A DNA stretch of 64,000 nucleotides from Methylobacterium aquaticum (GCF_016804325.1 NZ_CP043627.1:4647001-4711000); one strand, 5' to 3'; positions 35,251 through 44,714 are shown, counted from the first letter of the stretch. Program-made: numbers and translations. Notes: generated by a model from the sequence alone, not told the origin.

Positions 35251-36075
35251 TCATCTTTGCGCGGAGGCCGAGGCCAGCGTGGCTTCGATGTGGCGCGCAT
35301 ACCCCGGTTCCAGCCGAAGGCTGCGGGCGAGGTGGTCGAGATAGGCCCGCTCCTGGGGCGTGTCGACGCTGATCGCCATCAGGGAGGCGGCGTAGATCTC
35401 GCTCGCCTGTTCCGGGTTGCGGGCGAGGCGCGCCACCGCCTCGACGTCCACGGGCGCGCGCAGGGCATCCATCAGGAAGGCCTTGTCGTCGGCATCGAGA
35501 GCGTGGCGGTCCATCTCGCCGAAAATGCGGCTCTGCTCCTCCGGATCGATGTGGCCGTCGGCCTTGGCGGCGGTGATCATCGCGATCAGGAGCGCGCGGG
35601 AGCGGTCCTCCTCGTCGGCCGGCGAGGCGACCGCGAAGCGCGTGCCGCCGAGCATCCGGGCCGCATCGTCGGCGGAGGGAATGAAGCCGCCAGCCCGTGC
35701 GGGTGCGGCGCCGCCGCGCTGGCCCTGGTTCGCCTGCCAGCTCTGGTAGGCCTGGTACGCCAGGGTGGCGATGAGGGCGAGGCCGCCGGCGCGCCCGGCG
35801 CCCATTCCTCCGCTCAACCCGCCTCCGCCCAACCCGCCGGGCATCCCGAACCCCCCGCCGCCGCGCCGGCTGCCGAGGACCAGCGAGGCGAGGCCGCCGA
35901 GGATCGCCGCCTTGCCGCCCCCGCCGCCGAGGGACCGGGCGACCTGTTCGAGGGGGGAGGGCGCGTGCCCGTACCCGCCTTGGCCGTAGGACGATGGGCC
36001 GGGATGGCCGCCGAAGGACCCGCCCCGGCCGGAGCCGCCGAGGAACTGGTCGAGCAGGCGCTTGGCGTCGAACAT
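35251..36075 (-). CDS. DUF533/TerB-type inner membrane protein
   Basis: 274 residues from ATG 36075 (GGAGGGAGCCCCG upstream). The first 110 residues are very rich in glycine, with one or two hydrophobic segments (AAILGGLASLVLGS, GLALIATLAYQAYQSW). The C-terminal part (about 155-265) is a TerB-like helical domain: LIAMITAAKADGHIDPEEQ and LDHLARSLRLEPGYARHIE. This is the DUF533 (YebE-like) architecture, inner-membrane proteins of unknown function often induced by envelope stress. It is oriented toward minCDE, 75 bases away, and may be transcribed with it. Confidence 0.82.
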   Translation of the reverse strand: MFDAKRLLDQFLGGSGRGGSFGGHPGPSSYGQGGYGHAPSPLEQVARSLGGGGGKAAILGGLASLVLGSRRGGGGFGMPGGLGGGGLSGGMGAGRAGGLALIATLAYQAYQSWQANQGQRGGAAPARAGGFIPSADDAARMLGGTRFAVASPADEEDRSRALLIAMITAAKADGHIDPEEQSRIFGEMDRHALDADDKAFLMDALRAPVDVEAVARLARNPEQASEIYAASLMAISVDTPQERAYLDHLARSLRLEPGYARHIEATLASASAQR

Positions 36076-36589
36076 CGGGGCTCCCTCCGGTACGAGTCGA
36101 CGAGATGGGGTGCAGGGGCGCTGCCGCAAGGGCCTGCCGATTCGCACGACGCCCCTGAAATCCAAGTCGTTGTAGACTATGACGCTTCACCCTTCCCACG
36201 AGGGCGGGATCGTCCGGGGAAAACCCTCAAGGAATCAAGCGCTGGATCCTCTCTCCCGTGGGCAGAGAGGAGTCATGTCCCCGTGCGTGGTGTCGCTGAC
36301 CACCTCGTTCTGCGGCCTCAGCCGTTGTGGACCCCGAGTTTTTTCAACGTCATCAAATCCAGGGATGACTTGGAAAGATGTCGGCATGTGCGCAGATTGA
36401 TATACGATGTTGCCTGATTCGATTTCTGTTAAGGGGATTACAAACGTATAATATTCACGATTTAATTTGATAATACTGTGATTCCGGATCCCGAGTTTCG
36501 CTGCGCGGCTCCGGAATGACCGGAGGGTGCCAGATCGGCGGGGCGAACCCAGCAGGTTCCCGGTTTCGCCCCGCTGATCGAACGGTCCG
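36076..36589. other. Gene-free region with repeat fragments
   Basis: 514 bases without a supported gene. 36210-36272 is a diverged, inverted family B arm (GTCCGGGGAAAACCCTC, AATCAAGCGCTGGATCC). 36483-36531 (TTCCGGATCCCGAGTTTCGC, then GGCTCCGGAATGACCGG) is related to 59067-59117. The stretch 36400-36475 is AT-rich. As the TonB receptor gene ends at 36590, these palindromes may act as its transcription end. Confidence 0.6.
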
Positions 36590-38896
36590 TCAAAAGGTCA
36601 GCTTCATCCCCCCGACGACGCTCCGCGGCGCGCCAGCGAAGATCGAGCCGGTGGTGGTCGCGAGCACGCCGGCCCCGTTCTGCAAGCCGGTCACGGCGCT
36701 GATCGAGTTCGCCAGGGGCTGGGCCGAGGCGATGTACGTCGTGTCGAGGATGTTGCGCACCTCGACGTAGAGGCTCAGGCGCTTGGCGTAAGCACCGATC
36801 AGGTCGGTGTCGTAGTGGACGTTGGCGTTGACGATCGCGTAGCCCGGCGCCTTGAGCAGGTTGGCGTTGTCGAGGAAGAAGCCGTCCTGGTAGACCGCCT
36901 CGACGAAGGCGCCGAGGCCCTTCAGCGGTCCCGACGGCTGGTCGTAGCCGATCCGGGCGAGGAGCTGGTGGGCCGGCACGCCGGGGATCAGGCGCCCGGC
37001 CCGGTCGAACCGGGCGGTCAGGCTGCCGGCGCTCAGTTGCTCGACGTAGCGGGTATAGAACTGGTCGTTGAGGCTGTAGGCCGCAACCGCCCGCCAGCCG
37101 GGGGAGAAGGCCCATTCCGCCCCCGCCTCGATGCCGCGATGCTCGGAGGCCGGGGCGTTGAAGGTGTAGCTGAGCAGGCCCGCTCCCGGCGACTGGGTGA
37201 CGAGCTCGTTGCGAAAAAACTCGTAGAACCCGGTCAGGCTCAGCCGCAAATCGGGCAGGGGCGACCAGTCGGCGCCGAGATCGACACCGAGATTGGTCTG
37301 GGTGCGCAGGTCGGTGTTGTTGCCCGGCACGCCGGCCGGCGTCACGAACAGCGCGCTCGCGGCCGGCGTCGCGTAGCCGGTGGCGACGCGGCCGCGGAAC
37401 GCCCATGCCGGATCGGGCCGGTAGACCAGGGCGAGTTCCGGCGCCACGTTGAGGAAGCTGCGGTCGATGTCGGCGACCGCCGTCCGCATGCCGGCGGCGG
37501 AATACGCGTAGGTGAGGGTGCGGCCCTTGAGCCAGGTGTTCTCGGCCGAGACGCCGAGCACGCCGGTCCAGCGCTCCGACAGGGCGATTTCGGCCCGGGC
37601 CCGGCCGCCGAGATTCGACTGCACCGCCTCCTGGTTGCTGGTCAGCGCGCCGAGGCGCGGGCCGCCATAGGGCGCCCGGTTGTACAGGGCGATGTGGTTG
37701 TCGATGGCGCTGTAGGACAGGGCCGCGTAGCCGACCGTCGGCAGCCCGAACAGCTCGGTGCGATGGGTGATGTCGGAGAGGATCGTGTAGGACGGATAGC
37801 TGCCGCGCGAGGACGAGGTGTAGAACGGCTGGTTGAAGTTGCGCTCGTCGAAGCCGATTTGCGTGCGCCAGGTGGTGTTGGCGTCGATGTCGTGCTCCCA
37901 GCGGCCGGCGATGATCGTGCGCCGGTCCTTGCGGCCGAAGGCGCCCTCGTCGGCCGTCACCGGCACCATGGCGCCGAAGGCGCCGTTGCCGAAGAGGTTG
38001 AAGGTGGTGCAGCCGGGCGCCGCGGTGGCCGCCGCCGCGCAGCCGCGCTGGTAGGGGTTGATCCGGTATTGCGCCAGCGAGGAGCGGGCCGGAAGGTCGG
38101 CGTCGAGGGTGTTGTTGACGACCTTCAGGGTGAAGCGGTTGTCCGGGGTCGGCGTGTAGCTCGCCAGCAGGTTGACGGTCTGGGTATTGGCGCTGGCATG
38201 GTCCTGGTAGCCGTTGAGGCGGTAATCGCTGGCAAACAGGCTGATCTCGGCGGGGCCGCTCACGCCGCCGACCGTGAAGTAGTTGTTCAGGGTGCCGAAG
38301 CTGCCGGCATCGACGCCGATCTCGTAGCCGTCGATCTCGCGTCCGGTGCGGGTGCGGAAGGCGAGCGCACCGCCGGTGGCGTAGTTGCCGAACAACGCGG
38401 ATTGCGGCCCGCGGAAGACGTCGACCCTGGAATAGGCCCGCGGATCGGTGAGGTCGAAGCGCGAGGCGCCGTCGGGCTGCGTCATGACGAAGCCGTCCTC
38501 CAGCACCACCATGTTCTTGACGACGCCAGTCGAGCGGGCGTTGTTGCCGCGGATCGACACCACCACGTCGCGCGGCCCGTTGCCCTGGCGCACGGTGACG
38601 CCGGGGCTGTTGACGAGGACCTGGCCGATGCTGGTCGCCGGCCGGTTGGCGATCACGTCCTGCCGGCCGATTGCCGTGACGATCTCGCCGACCGGGTGCT
38701 CGATCACGCTCGGGGCCGCGCCGGGCGGCGCGGCGACGCCGAAGGCCGGTCTGAGGGCCGCGCCGGATCCCGCCACGGAGATCTCGTCGAGGGCGATGGT
38801 GTCGGGTGCGCCCTGCGACAGGGCGGCGGAGGGGGCCAGCGTGAGGAGGAGGGCGAGCGCGCGGGGACGCAGGCCGGGACCGGGGAGGGACGGCAT
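36590..38896 (-). CDS. TonB-dependent outer membrane receptor
   Basis: 768 residues from ATG 38896, with a signal peptide (ALALLLTLAPSAALSQ) and a TonB-box-like DEISVAG near residue 37. The plug domain is about 65-190 (VLVNSPGVTVRQGNGPRDVV, VFRGPQSALFGNYATGGALA). The 22-strand barrel follows and ends with a terminal Phe (VVGGMKLTF), the outer membrane insertion signal. It imports a ligand such as a ferric or copper complex using TonB energy. It is followed upstream on the same strand by PepSY and DUF2946 genes, a context that suggests metal acquisition. The ribosome site is weak. Confidence 0.92.
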   Translation of the reverse strand: MPSLPGPGLRPRALALLLTLAPSAALSQGAPDTIALDEISVAGSGAALRPAFGVAAPPGAAPSVIEHPVGEIVTAIGRQDVIANRPATSIGQVLVNSPGVTVRQGNGPRDVVVSIRGNNARSTGVVKNMVVLEDGFVMTQPDGASRFDLTDPRAYSRVDVFRGPQSALFGNYATGGALAFRTRTGREIDGYEIGVDAGSFGTLNNYFTVGGVSGPAEISLFASDYRLNGYQDHASANTQTVNLLASYTPTPDNRFTLKVVNNTLDADLPARSSLAQYRINPYQRGCAAAATAAPGCTTFNLFGNGAFGAMVPVTADEGAFGRKDRRTIIAGRWEHDIDANTTWRTQIGFDERNFNQPFYTSSSRGSYPSYTILSDITHRTELFGLPTVGYAALSYSAIDNHIALYNRAPYGGPRLGALTSNQEAVQSNLGGRARAEIALSERWTGVLGVSAENTWLKGRTLTYAYSAAGMRTAVADIDRSFLNVAPELALVYRPDPAWAFRGRVATGYATPAASALFVTPAGVPGNNTDLRTQTNLGVDLGADWSPLPDLRLSLTGFYEFFRNELVTQSPGAGLLSYTFNAPASEHRGIEAGAEWAFSPGWRAVAAYSLNDQFYTRYVEQLSAGSLTARFDRAGRLIPGVPAHQLLARIGYDQPSGPLKGLGAFVEAVYQDGFFLDNANLLKAPGYAIVNANVHYDTDLIGAYAKRLSLYVEVRNILDTTYIASAQPLANSISAVTGLQNGAGVLATTTGSIFAGAPRSVVGGMKLTF

Positions 38897-38955
38897 CAGA
38901 GGAATCTCGTGGAATGGGAGGGGCGGCGCGGTCAGCGCCGGCAAGCCGGTGGGCG

Positions 38956-40350
38956 TCAGGCCGTCGCGGGGCGACGGAACCCGCGGCGCAGGCCGAGGAA
39001 CGCGGCATCGAGGGCGATCATCGCGAGGATCGCCAGCCCGGTGAGGGGAAAGACGATCCCGAACGCGACGACGAGCCCGGTGACGGCCCCGACCGCCCGG
39101 CGGTCGTCGGGCCAGGCCGGCACGCCGAGGCGGCCCTTGGGGCGGCGCTTCCGCCACATCACCGCAGCGGTCACCGCGAGCAGGATCGTCGCGAGGCAGA
39201 AGGCCAGCATCAGGAACTGGTTGAGCCGCCCGGCGACCTCGCCCTTGTGCAGCCCGATCCCGTACTGGATCCCGCGCCCGACGATCCCGATGTCGCCGAA
39301 CCGCACGTTGACCAGCGGCTGACCCGTATACTGGTCGAGGGAGATCATCCGCTGGCGGGTGACGTCGCGCGGATAGGCGGCGGCGGCGTAGACTCCCGCC
39401 GGCCCCTCCGGCAAGGCGAGCTCGTAGCCGGCCGGCATGCCGAGACCGCTCAGGATCGCGGCCGCCCGGTCGATGCCGATCGGCACCCCGTCGCGGGCGT
39501 CCGAGCGCGGCAGCGGCGCATCCTCGAGCGCCCAGCCGGTCTGGTCGAGCACCGCGCCCATCGGCACCGTCGAGACCGGCAATCCGGCCCAGAGCGCGGT
39601 CGGCTGGCCGAGGCCTGCCCGGTTCGACACCGCCCGGAACTGGTCGCCCCACAGGATCGACCAGGGCAGGCCGGTGGCGGCGAGGAAGAACAGGCCGGCC
39701 CCGGCGGCAAAGCCGGTGACGGCGTGCAGGTCGCGCCACCACACCCGCTTGCCCGGCGTGCCGCGCACCGAGACGATTCCGCCCCCTTGCCCACCCCCTT
39801 GCCCGCCGCCACGCCTGCGCGGCCACCACAGGTAGATCCCGCTGAGCACCAGGATCAGCGTGAAGCCGGCGACGACCTCAATCAGCCCGTTCGCCACCGG
39901 CCCGAACATCGCCAGGCTGTGCAGCCGGCGCACCACCATCATCGCCTCGTCGTTGCGCCCGACCCGGTCGAGAACGGCGCCGTCATAGGGGTCGAGATAG
40001 ACGAGGGTCTTTCCCGAGGGGCCCACCATGGTGACGACGCTCGAGCGGTCGGGCGCCTCCGGGCTCGCATAGGTGGTCGGCCGGGCATCCGGCACCGCAT
40101 CGGCGGCGATGAAGACCAGCCGCTCCGGCGACAGGGGCGGCGTCGCCCGCACCGGCACGAGGATGCGATGGGAAAAAAGCGTGCGGTTGATCTCGTCCTT
40201 GAACAGGTAGACCGAGCCGGTGACCGACAGGAGGATCAGGAACGGCAGGCAGAGGAGGCCGGCATAGAAATGCCAGCGCCACACCGCGCGATGGACGGCA
40301 TCACGCAGGCGCGCGCGCCCCGGGAGGGCGGCGGAGGAAGGGAGGGTCAT
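38956..40350 (-). CDS. PepSY-associated transmembrane protein (ferric-reductase-like)
   Basis: 464 residues from ATG 40350. The N-terminus VHRAVWRWHFYAGLLCLPFLI with its His residues, a LHSLAMFGPVANGLIEVVAG segment near 150, RDLHAVTGFAAGAGLFFLA near 215 and LHKGEVAGRLNQFLML near 370 are the signatures of PepSY_TM proteins. These are four-to-five-helix membrane proteins with heme-binding-like histidines, associated with reductive release of iron from siderophores taken up by TonB receptors. The gene lies 59 bases upstream of the receptor gene on the same strand, so the two are probably one unit. Confidence 0.9.
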   Translation of the reverse strand: MTLPSSAALPGRARLRDAVHRAVWRWHFYAGLLCLPFLILLSVTGSVYLFKDEINRTLFSHRILVPVRATPPLSPERLVFIAADAVPDARPTTYASPEAPDRSSVVTMVGPSGKTLVYLDPYDGAVLDRVGRNDEAMMVVRRLHSLAMFGPVANGLIEVVAGFTLILVLSGIYLWWPRRRGGGQGGGQGGGIVSVRGTPGKRVWWRDLHAVTGFAAGAGLFFLAATGLPWSILWGDQFRAVSNRAGLGQPTALWAGLPVSTVPMGAVLDQTGWALEDAPLPRSDARDGVPIGIDRAAAILSGLGMPAGYELALPEGPAGVYAAAAYPRDVTRQRMISLDQYTGQPLVNVRFGDIGIVGRGIQYGIGLHKGEVAGRLNQFLMLAFCLATILLAVTAAVMWRKRRPKGRLGVPAWPDDRRAVGAVTGLVVAFGIVFPLTGLAILAMIALDAAFLGLRRGFRRPATA

Positions 40351-40399
40351 GGGACCTGAGGATCCGGGAGGGCGACCGATCGGGCGGATGAGGGCGCGA

Positions 40400-40762
40400 T
40401 CAGGCCTGCGGCGGTCCTCGGGGGCTGGCATGGGTGTCGGGCGGGGCCCGGGCCGGGCTCTCGTCGATGGCGGGCGGGAAACGGTCGGCCGGGATGGGAT
40501 CGTCCCAGGCGATCCCGAAGGCGAGCAGGACCGGTGCGGCGAGGGCGACGTGGTGGGCCGCGACGCAGCACGCCAGGGCGCAACGTGGGACGGCCTGCGG
40601 CGCCCCGTCCGTCCCGTCGTAATGACAGATCACCGGCCATGAGGCCGCCTGGGCCGGCACGGGGGCCAGCGCACCGAGCAGCACCTGCAGGCACAGCGCG
40701 TAGAGCGCGACCACCGCGATGGTCGCGCGACCGATCGACCGTGTCGGCAGGTTCACGCGCAT
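40400..40762 (-). CDS. DUF2946-like small membrane/exported protein
   Basis: 120 residues: an N-terminal helix that may be a signal anchor (TIAVVALYALCLQVLLGAL), a short central part with HYDGTDGAPQ and cysteines in PRCALACCVAAHH, a second hydrophobic stretch, and a Pro-rich tail. Cys/His-rich DUF2946 proteins occur next to TonB receptors and copper or iron genes. Its cysteines and histidines (CHYDG, CALACC, HH) could bind a metal during transfer. It is the first gene of the three-gene set and its role is inferred from the context. Confidence 0.7.
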   Translation of the reverse strand: MRVNLPTRSIGRATIAVVALYALCLQVLLGALAPVPAQAASWPVICHYDGTDGAPQAVPRCALACCVAAHHVALAAPVLLAFGIAWDDPIPADRFPPAIDESPARAPPDTHASPRGPPQA

Positions 40763-41089
40763 GAGGCGAGGTAGGCCGGCCGGCCCGATTGCGTCAATGA
40801 CGAAGGCGGCGGCGGAGACGAATTTCCGGCGGGTGGTGCCGCGTTCCCCGCACGAGCCATCGGGCCGGATGCGGAATCGATGATCCGGGGCAGTATCTGC
40901 AACGCCGCCTCGGCATCATGCCCCATCCCTGTATTCGCGATGACGACGCAATCAGGAATGCCAATACATCCCGGGAAACCCAGCGGCACCTCGACTCCGT
41001 TTTGTTGCTTAACCGGGAATTAACTCTGATCGTCGATCGTCGGACTCAACGTTCACCAGTGGCCCGATGCGGCCGGCGGGACACAGGTC
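40763..41089. other. Divergent intergenic region
   Basis: 327 bases between the DUF2946-type gene and a plus-strand coiled-coil gene. I see no gene. A promoter-like AT-richer part, TTTTGTTGCTTAACCGGG then AATTAACTCTGATCG, lies at about 41000-41035 and is the likely start of the plus-strand transcript. No Fur-box-like palindrome is evident. Confidence 0.4.
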
Positions 41090-41626
41090 ATGGGACTCGA
41101 CGTCTTCGGGAGCATCCGCGCGACACGGCCGAGCAGCGAGTGCGATTGGCTCGAGCAGAGCTTCGTTGCCAATCTCGGCGAGGTGATCCAGTCGGTCGGG
41201 GCCATGAACGAGCGCGAGGGATTGACGCCGGTCGACGGCGCCTCGTCGCCGCGGGATTGGGACGCGCTGATCGCGCATGTGCGGAAAGCCGCGCATGAGC
41301 CGGGCACGCCCGGGGTCGCGGCTTCTCAGGTCCGCCAGCGCGAGGCGCAGGCCCAGGCGCTGCTGCGCAGCGCGCATCGGCGGCTCGACGAGGCGGCCGC
41401 GCGGGAGGCCGAGGCGGAGGCGCGGGTCGAGGCGGCCGAAGGCCGGGCGCGCGCGGCAGAGCTACGGGCAGCTGCGATGATCGAGGCGGCCGAGGCCCGG
41501 GCGCGCCAGGCGGAGGAAGCCGCCCGCAGCGCCCTCGACTGGCTGCAGCGCCTGCGGCAGGCGGAGGCCGGCTCGGGACCGGCCGTGCCGCGACCGCCCG
41601 CGCTGCGGCTTCGGCGTATCGCCTGA
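41090..41626 (+). CDS. Coiled-coil hypothetical protein
   Basis: 178 residues from ATG 41090. The first 75 residues look globular (MGLDVFGSIRATRPSSECDW, VIQSVGAMNEREGLTP, WDALIAHVRKAAHE). Residues about 80-160 form a nearly uninterrupted Ala/Glu/Arg coiled coil (REAQAQALLRSAHRRLDEAA, RVEAAEGRARAAELRAAAMI). The C-terminus is basic. No known domain. The upstream AT-rich element supports independent transcription. What follows to 42519 is degenerate sequence. Confidence 0.6.
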   Translation: MGLDVFGSIRATRPSSECDWLEQSFVANLGEVIQSVGAMNEREGLTPVDGASSPRDWDALIAHVRKAAHEPGTPGVAASQVRQREAQAQALLRSAHRRLDEAAAREAEAEARVEAAEGRARAAELRAAAMIEAAEARARQAEEAARSALDWLQRLRQAEAGSGPAVPRPPALRLRRIA

Positions 41627-42519
41627 CGGGGGAGGCGGGCTCTCTCGGATTGCCTCCGAGACGAAGCGGGCTGCGCGCGATCCGGGGACGGCAACTGGCG
41701 CGCGAGACCCCCTCTCTCTGCCGGCCGTGAACCGACCCGGGTTTGCCAGAGGCTGCAGCTTCCGAGCGGATGGAGCCGTGACGAAGCGACCAGTCCCGTT
41801 TTCTTGGTCGGGACGGCGGGGCTGGTGCAACACTCGGCGCGGCTCGCATTCCTTGGCTCTACGGCACACCGAGCCCTCGGCTGGAGCCGGCATCGAGCCG
41901 TCGGTCGGTTATCTCCCTCCCGCCGAGCCCGAAGCGCGCGATCATGCTCATGTCGGCGGCCAAGCCTCGGTCGCCCGACCCAGGACACGCAGCCTCCGTC
42001 AAATCCGAAGCGGCTCAGCGGCGGGGCCGTGCGAGGTGGCCGCGGCGGTAGGGATGCGGAACTCGCCCGGGCCCGCCTACTCGCCCGACTTTAATTCGAT
42101 CGAGCAGGCATTTGCCAGGATCGAGGCGCTGCTGCACCCCGCGCGAATGCCGCCGCATCATCACAGCAGCCGGCGGCGATGCAGACTGGGATCAACGCGT
42201 CGTCATTGATATCGGACAGGTCAATGCTCCGGACCAGCGCCTGATTATAGCGTCACGGTACATGACAGGCCCGTTTACGTGTTGCTTCGGCCCTTCCCAC
42301 CCGCGAACTCGGGATGGTGCCGTGGGTGGGTAGGGCCCCAGGACCGGCAGACTTCAAGTCACTGTCACGTCGGTGCGCAACGCAACCAAGCACTGTTTTA
42401 GAGCAATTCACGGTCGCGCTGCAATCGCGAAGCTCTCCAGGCCTTTGATTTCGCCGCATTTTCTGCGACGAAACGAGAACCTGATCGGACGAAGCGTTGG
42501 CCTGCCGGCGCAAGTCTGC
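41627..42519. other. Degenerate region without intact genes
   Basis: 893 bases in which no frame has a start, ribosome site and protein-like content together. The only recognisable piece is an IS630 transposase scrap near 42075-42142. Base composition is visibly lower in GC toward 42150-42480 than in flanking genes. It looks like an old insertion site that has decayed. Confidence 0.6.
42075..42142 (+). pseudogene. IS630-family transposase relic
   Basis: The plus frame reads AYSPDFNSIEQAFARIEALL, which matches the strongly conserved catalytic-region motif Y-S-P-D-(L/F)-N-P-I-E of IS630/Tc1 transposases, including the last catalytic acidic residue. The expected sequence before and after is absent or out of frame, and no terminal repeats are visible. 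Only a scrap of the transposase remains. Confidence 0.7.
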
Positions 42520-42912
42520 TCAGTGCATCACCCGGCGCACATGCGGCGAATCGAGCGAGAAGGCGGGGATCGCCGCCTCGAAGCTGTCGCCGTCGGCGGT
42601 TGCCATGGTGTAGGTCCCCTCCATCGTGCCGTCGGGCGTCGTGAGGGGGCAGCCGCTGGTGTAGCTGAACGACTCGCCGGGGCCGAGCACCGGCTGCTTG
42701 CCGACGACGCCGGCACCGCGCACCTCCTGCATCTCGCCGCGACCGTCGACGATGCGCCAGTGGCGGGAGCGCAGTTGCACCTGCTCGCTGCCGTTGTTGG
42801 TGATCTCCACCGTATAGGCGAAGAAGTAGCGTCCGCTGTCGGGCGAGGATTCCTCCTCGACGAAGCGCGGCTGCACGGACACGCTGATGCCGCGGGTCTC
42901 TGCCTTGTACAT
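42520..42912 (-). CDS. apaG: Co2+/Mg2+ efflux-associated protein ApaG
   Basis: 130 residues, the usual ApaG length, with an immunoglobulin-like fold: ISVSVQPRFVEEESSP, FAYTVEITNNGSEQVQLRSR, HWRIVDGRGEMQEVRGAGVV and the conserved FSYTSGCPLTTPDGTMEGTY. ApaG is a small cytosolic protein linked to Co2+ resistance in enterics; its molecular role is unclear. It is the only gene on its strand here and diverges from the membrane protein gene at 43046. Confidence 0.95.
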   Translation of the reverse strand: MYKAETRGISVSVQPRFVEEESSPDSGRYFFAYTVEITNNGSEQVQLRSRHWRIVDGRGEMQEVRGAGVVGKQPVLGPGESFSYTSGCPLTTPDGTMEGTYTMATADGDSFEAAIPAFSLDSPHVRRVMH

Positions 42913-43045
42913 CAGGGAACCTCCGCTGGCGGCCCCGCGGGCAAGCGCGACGGCCGACGGGGGTCGTGGTACGTCCGGCCTTCCGGATCGTCAATCGCCG
43001 CCGACCGCGGTCGGTAATCCTGCACGAGGCGCGCCCGTTCCCTCC

Positions 43046-43567
43046 ATGAGTCCCACCAGAAGTCCATCGATCCGGCTTCCTCGCCCGTCCACAGCCGTCG
43101 CGGGCCTCGCCGCCGCGGCGGCCCTGGCGCTCGGTGCCGATCCCGTCGCCCTCGCGCTCCTCGCCCTCTGGTGCGGGCTGACGCTCTTCGCGGCGCATCG
43201 GGGCCTGGCGGGGGAGGGGCCCTGGATCCGCATCGCCCTCGCCCTGGCGCTGGCGTGGCGGGCGCCCGGCGGGCCGGCGGCGGCGCTCGTTCTCGCGCTC
43301 CTTCTCGAGATCGCGGGGGCGCGGCTCGCCGCCTGGGCGGCGGCCCGGACCGGAACGGCGCTTCCGGGCCTCGACCTGCACTCGCTGATCCTCGCAGGCG
43401 GGCGGGGCGCCGACCTCCTCGCAGCCCTCGCCTTCGCCGCCCTGATCCTGTGGCCCGACCGGCTGCCGCCGATCGCCAGCGCGCTTGCCGGCCTCACCGC
43501 CATGGGGGCGATCGCCCGGGCGAGCCTCGCGGTCGCGGTGATGCGGGGGGTGCGCGACGAGACGTAG
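43046..43567 (+). CDS. Small alanine/leucine-rich membrane protein
   Basis: 173 residues from ATG 43046. It has about five hydrophobic segments (AVAGLAAAAALALGADP, ALALLALWCGLTLFA, AAALVLALLLEIAGARLAAW, DLLAALAFAALILW, ASLAVAVMRG) separated by short Arg/Gly loops. There is no recognised domain and no clear ribosome site (CCCTCC precedes the ATG). The frame is open upstream but loses protein character there. Function unknown. It lies 61 bases before dcd on the same strand. Confidence 0.5.
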   Translation: MSPTRSPSIRLPRPSTAVAGLAAAAALALGADPVALALLALWCGLTLFAAHRGLAGEGPWIRIALALALAWRAPGGPAAALVLALLLEIAGARLAAWAAARTGTALPGLDLHSLILAGGRGADLLAALAFAALILWPDRLPPIASALAGLTAMGAIARASLAVAVMRGVRDET

Positions 43568-43628
43568 GGCTCTTCACCTCATCGAAACCCTGGCCTACGA
43601 CAATATCCCCTTCGAGGATGGACGGGTC

Positions 43629-44714
43629 ATGGTGAAGCTCGAGGACGGGATTCAATCGGCGGAGAGCATCGTGGCGCTGGCCGATGCCGGAATTATCCGG
43701 CCCGCCAGCCCCTTCGCGGACGACCAGGTCCAGCCGGCGAGCCTCGACCTGCGCTTGGGCAACCGGGCGTGGCGGGTGCGGGCGAGCTTCCTGCCGGGGC
43801 GTACCCGCGACGTCGCCGCCTGCCTCGACAAGCTGAAGCTGCACGAGATCGACCTGCGCCAGGGCGCGGTGCTGGAGACCGGCTGCGTCTACATCGCCGA
43901 GCTCCAGGAGGGCCTGGCCCTGCCGCCGGACCTCGCCGCGAGCGCGAATCCCAAAAGCTCGACCGGGCGGATCGACGTGTTCACCCGTGTCATCACCGAC
44001 CAGGCGCGGGAATTCGACATGGTCGAGGCCGGCTATGCCGGGCCGCTCTTCGCCGAGATCTCGCCGCGCACCTTCCCGGTGCTGGTCCGCACCGGCTCGC
44101 GCCTGTCGCAGCTGCGCTTCCGCCGCGGCGCGGTGCGGCTCGACGATGCCGCGCTCGCGCGCCTGCATGCGGCGACCCCGCTGGTCGATTCGTCCGATCC
44201 CTCGTTCCAGGGCGGCGTCGCGGTCTCGGTCGACCTCTCGGGTTTCGACGGGCTGATCGGCTACCGCGCCAAGCGCCATACCGGCCTCGTCGACGTCGAC
44301 CGGCCGCGCTCCTATCCGGCAGCGGAGTTCTGGGAGCCTCTGCGGGCCGACGGCTCCGGCACCCTGATCCTCGATCCGGGCCAGTTCTACATCCTGGCCT
44401 CGAAGGAGGCGGTGCAGGTGCCGCCGGATTTCGCCGCCGAGATGGTGCCGTTCGATCCCCTGGTGGGCGAGTTCCGGGTCCATTACGCGGGCTTCTTCGA
44501 TCCCGGTTTCGGCCATGCCGAGGCCGGCGGCACCGGCGCCCGCGCAGTGCTCGAGGTGCGCTCCCGCGACGTGCCGTTCATGCTGGAGGACGGCCAGATC
44601 GTCGGCCGCCTCGTCTACGAGCGCATGGCCCAGCGCCCGGCCGCCCTCTACGGCAGCGCCGCCGGCTCGAACTACCAGGCGCAGGGGCTGAAGCTCTCGA
44701 AGCACTTCATCTGA
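43629..44714 (+). CDS. dcd: dCTP deaminase, double-length alphaproteobacterial form
   Basis: 361 residues, about twice the length of E. coli Dcd, as in many alphaproteobacteria where two dUTPase-like folds are joined in one chain. The first half has QPASLDLRLGNRAWRVRASF and ANPKSSTGRIDVFTRVITD, followed by AGYAGPLFAEISPRTFPVL. The second half repeats the fold (FYILASKEAVQVPPDFAAEM, GEFRVHYAGFFDPGFGH). The enzyme converts dCTP to dUTP, feeding dTTP synthesis. No neighbour shares its pathway. Confidence 0.93.
   Translation: MVKLEDGIQSAESIVALADAGIIRPASPFADDQVQPASLDLRLGNRAWRVRASFLPGRTRDVAACLDKLKLHEIDLRQGAVLETGCVYIAELQEGLALPPDLAASANPKSSTGRIDVFTRVITDQAREFDMVEAGYAGPLFAEISPRTFPVLVRTGSRLSQLRFRRGAVRLDDAALARLHAATPLVDSSDPSFQGGVAVSVDLSGFDGLIGYRAKRHTGLVDVDRPRSYPAAEFWEPLRADGSGTLILDPGQFYILASKEAVQVPPDFAAEMVPFDPLVGEFRVHYAGFFDPGFGHAEAGGTGARAVLEVRSRDVPFMLEDGQIVGRLVYERMAQRPAALYGSAAGSNYQAQGLKLSKHFI

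Noticed and set aside
36815..39322. An 835-codon plus-strand open frame
   Set aside because: It is antisense to the TonB receptor, whose barrel, plug and terminal Phe are all intact. The antisense product has no domain.
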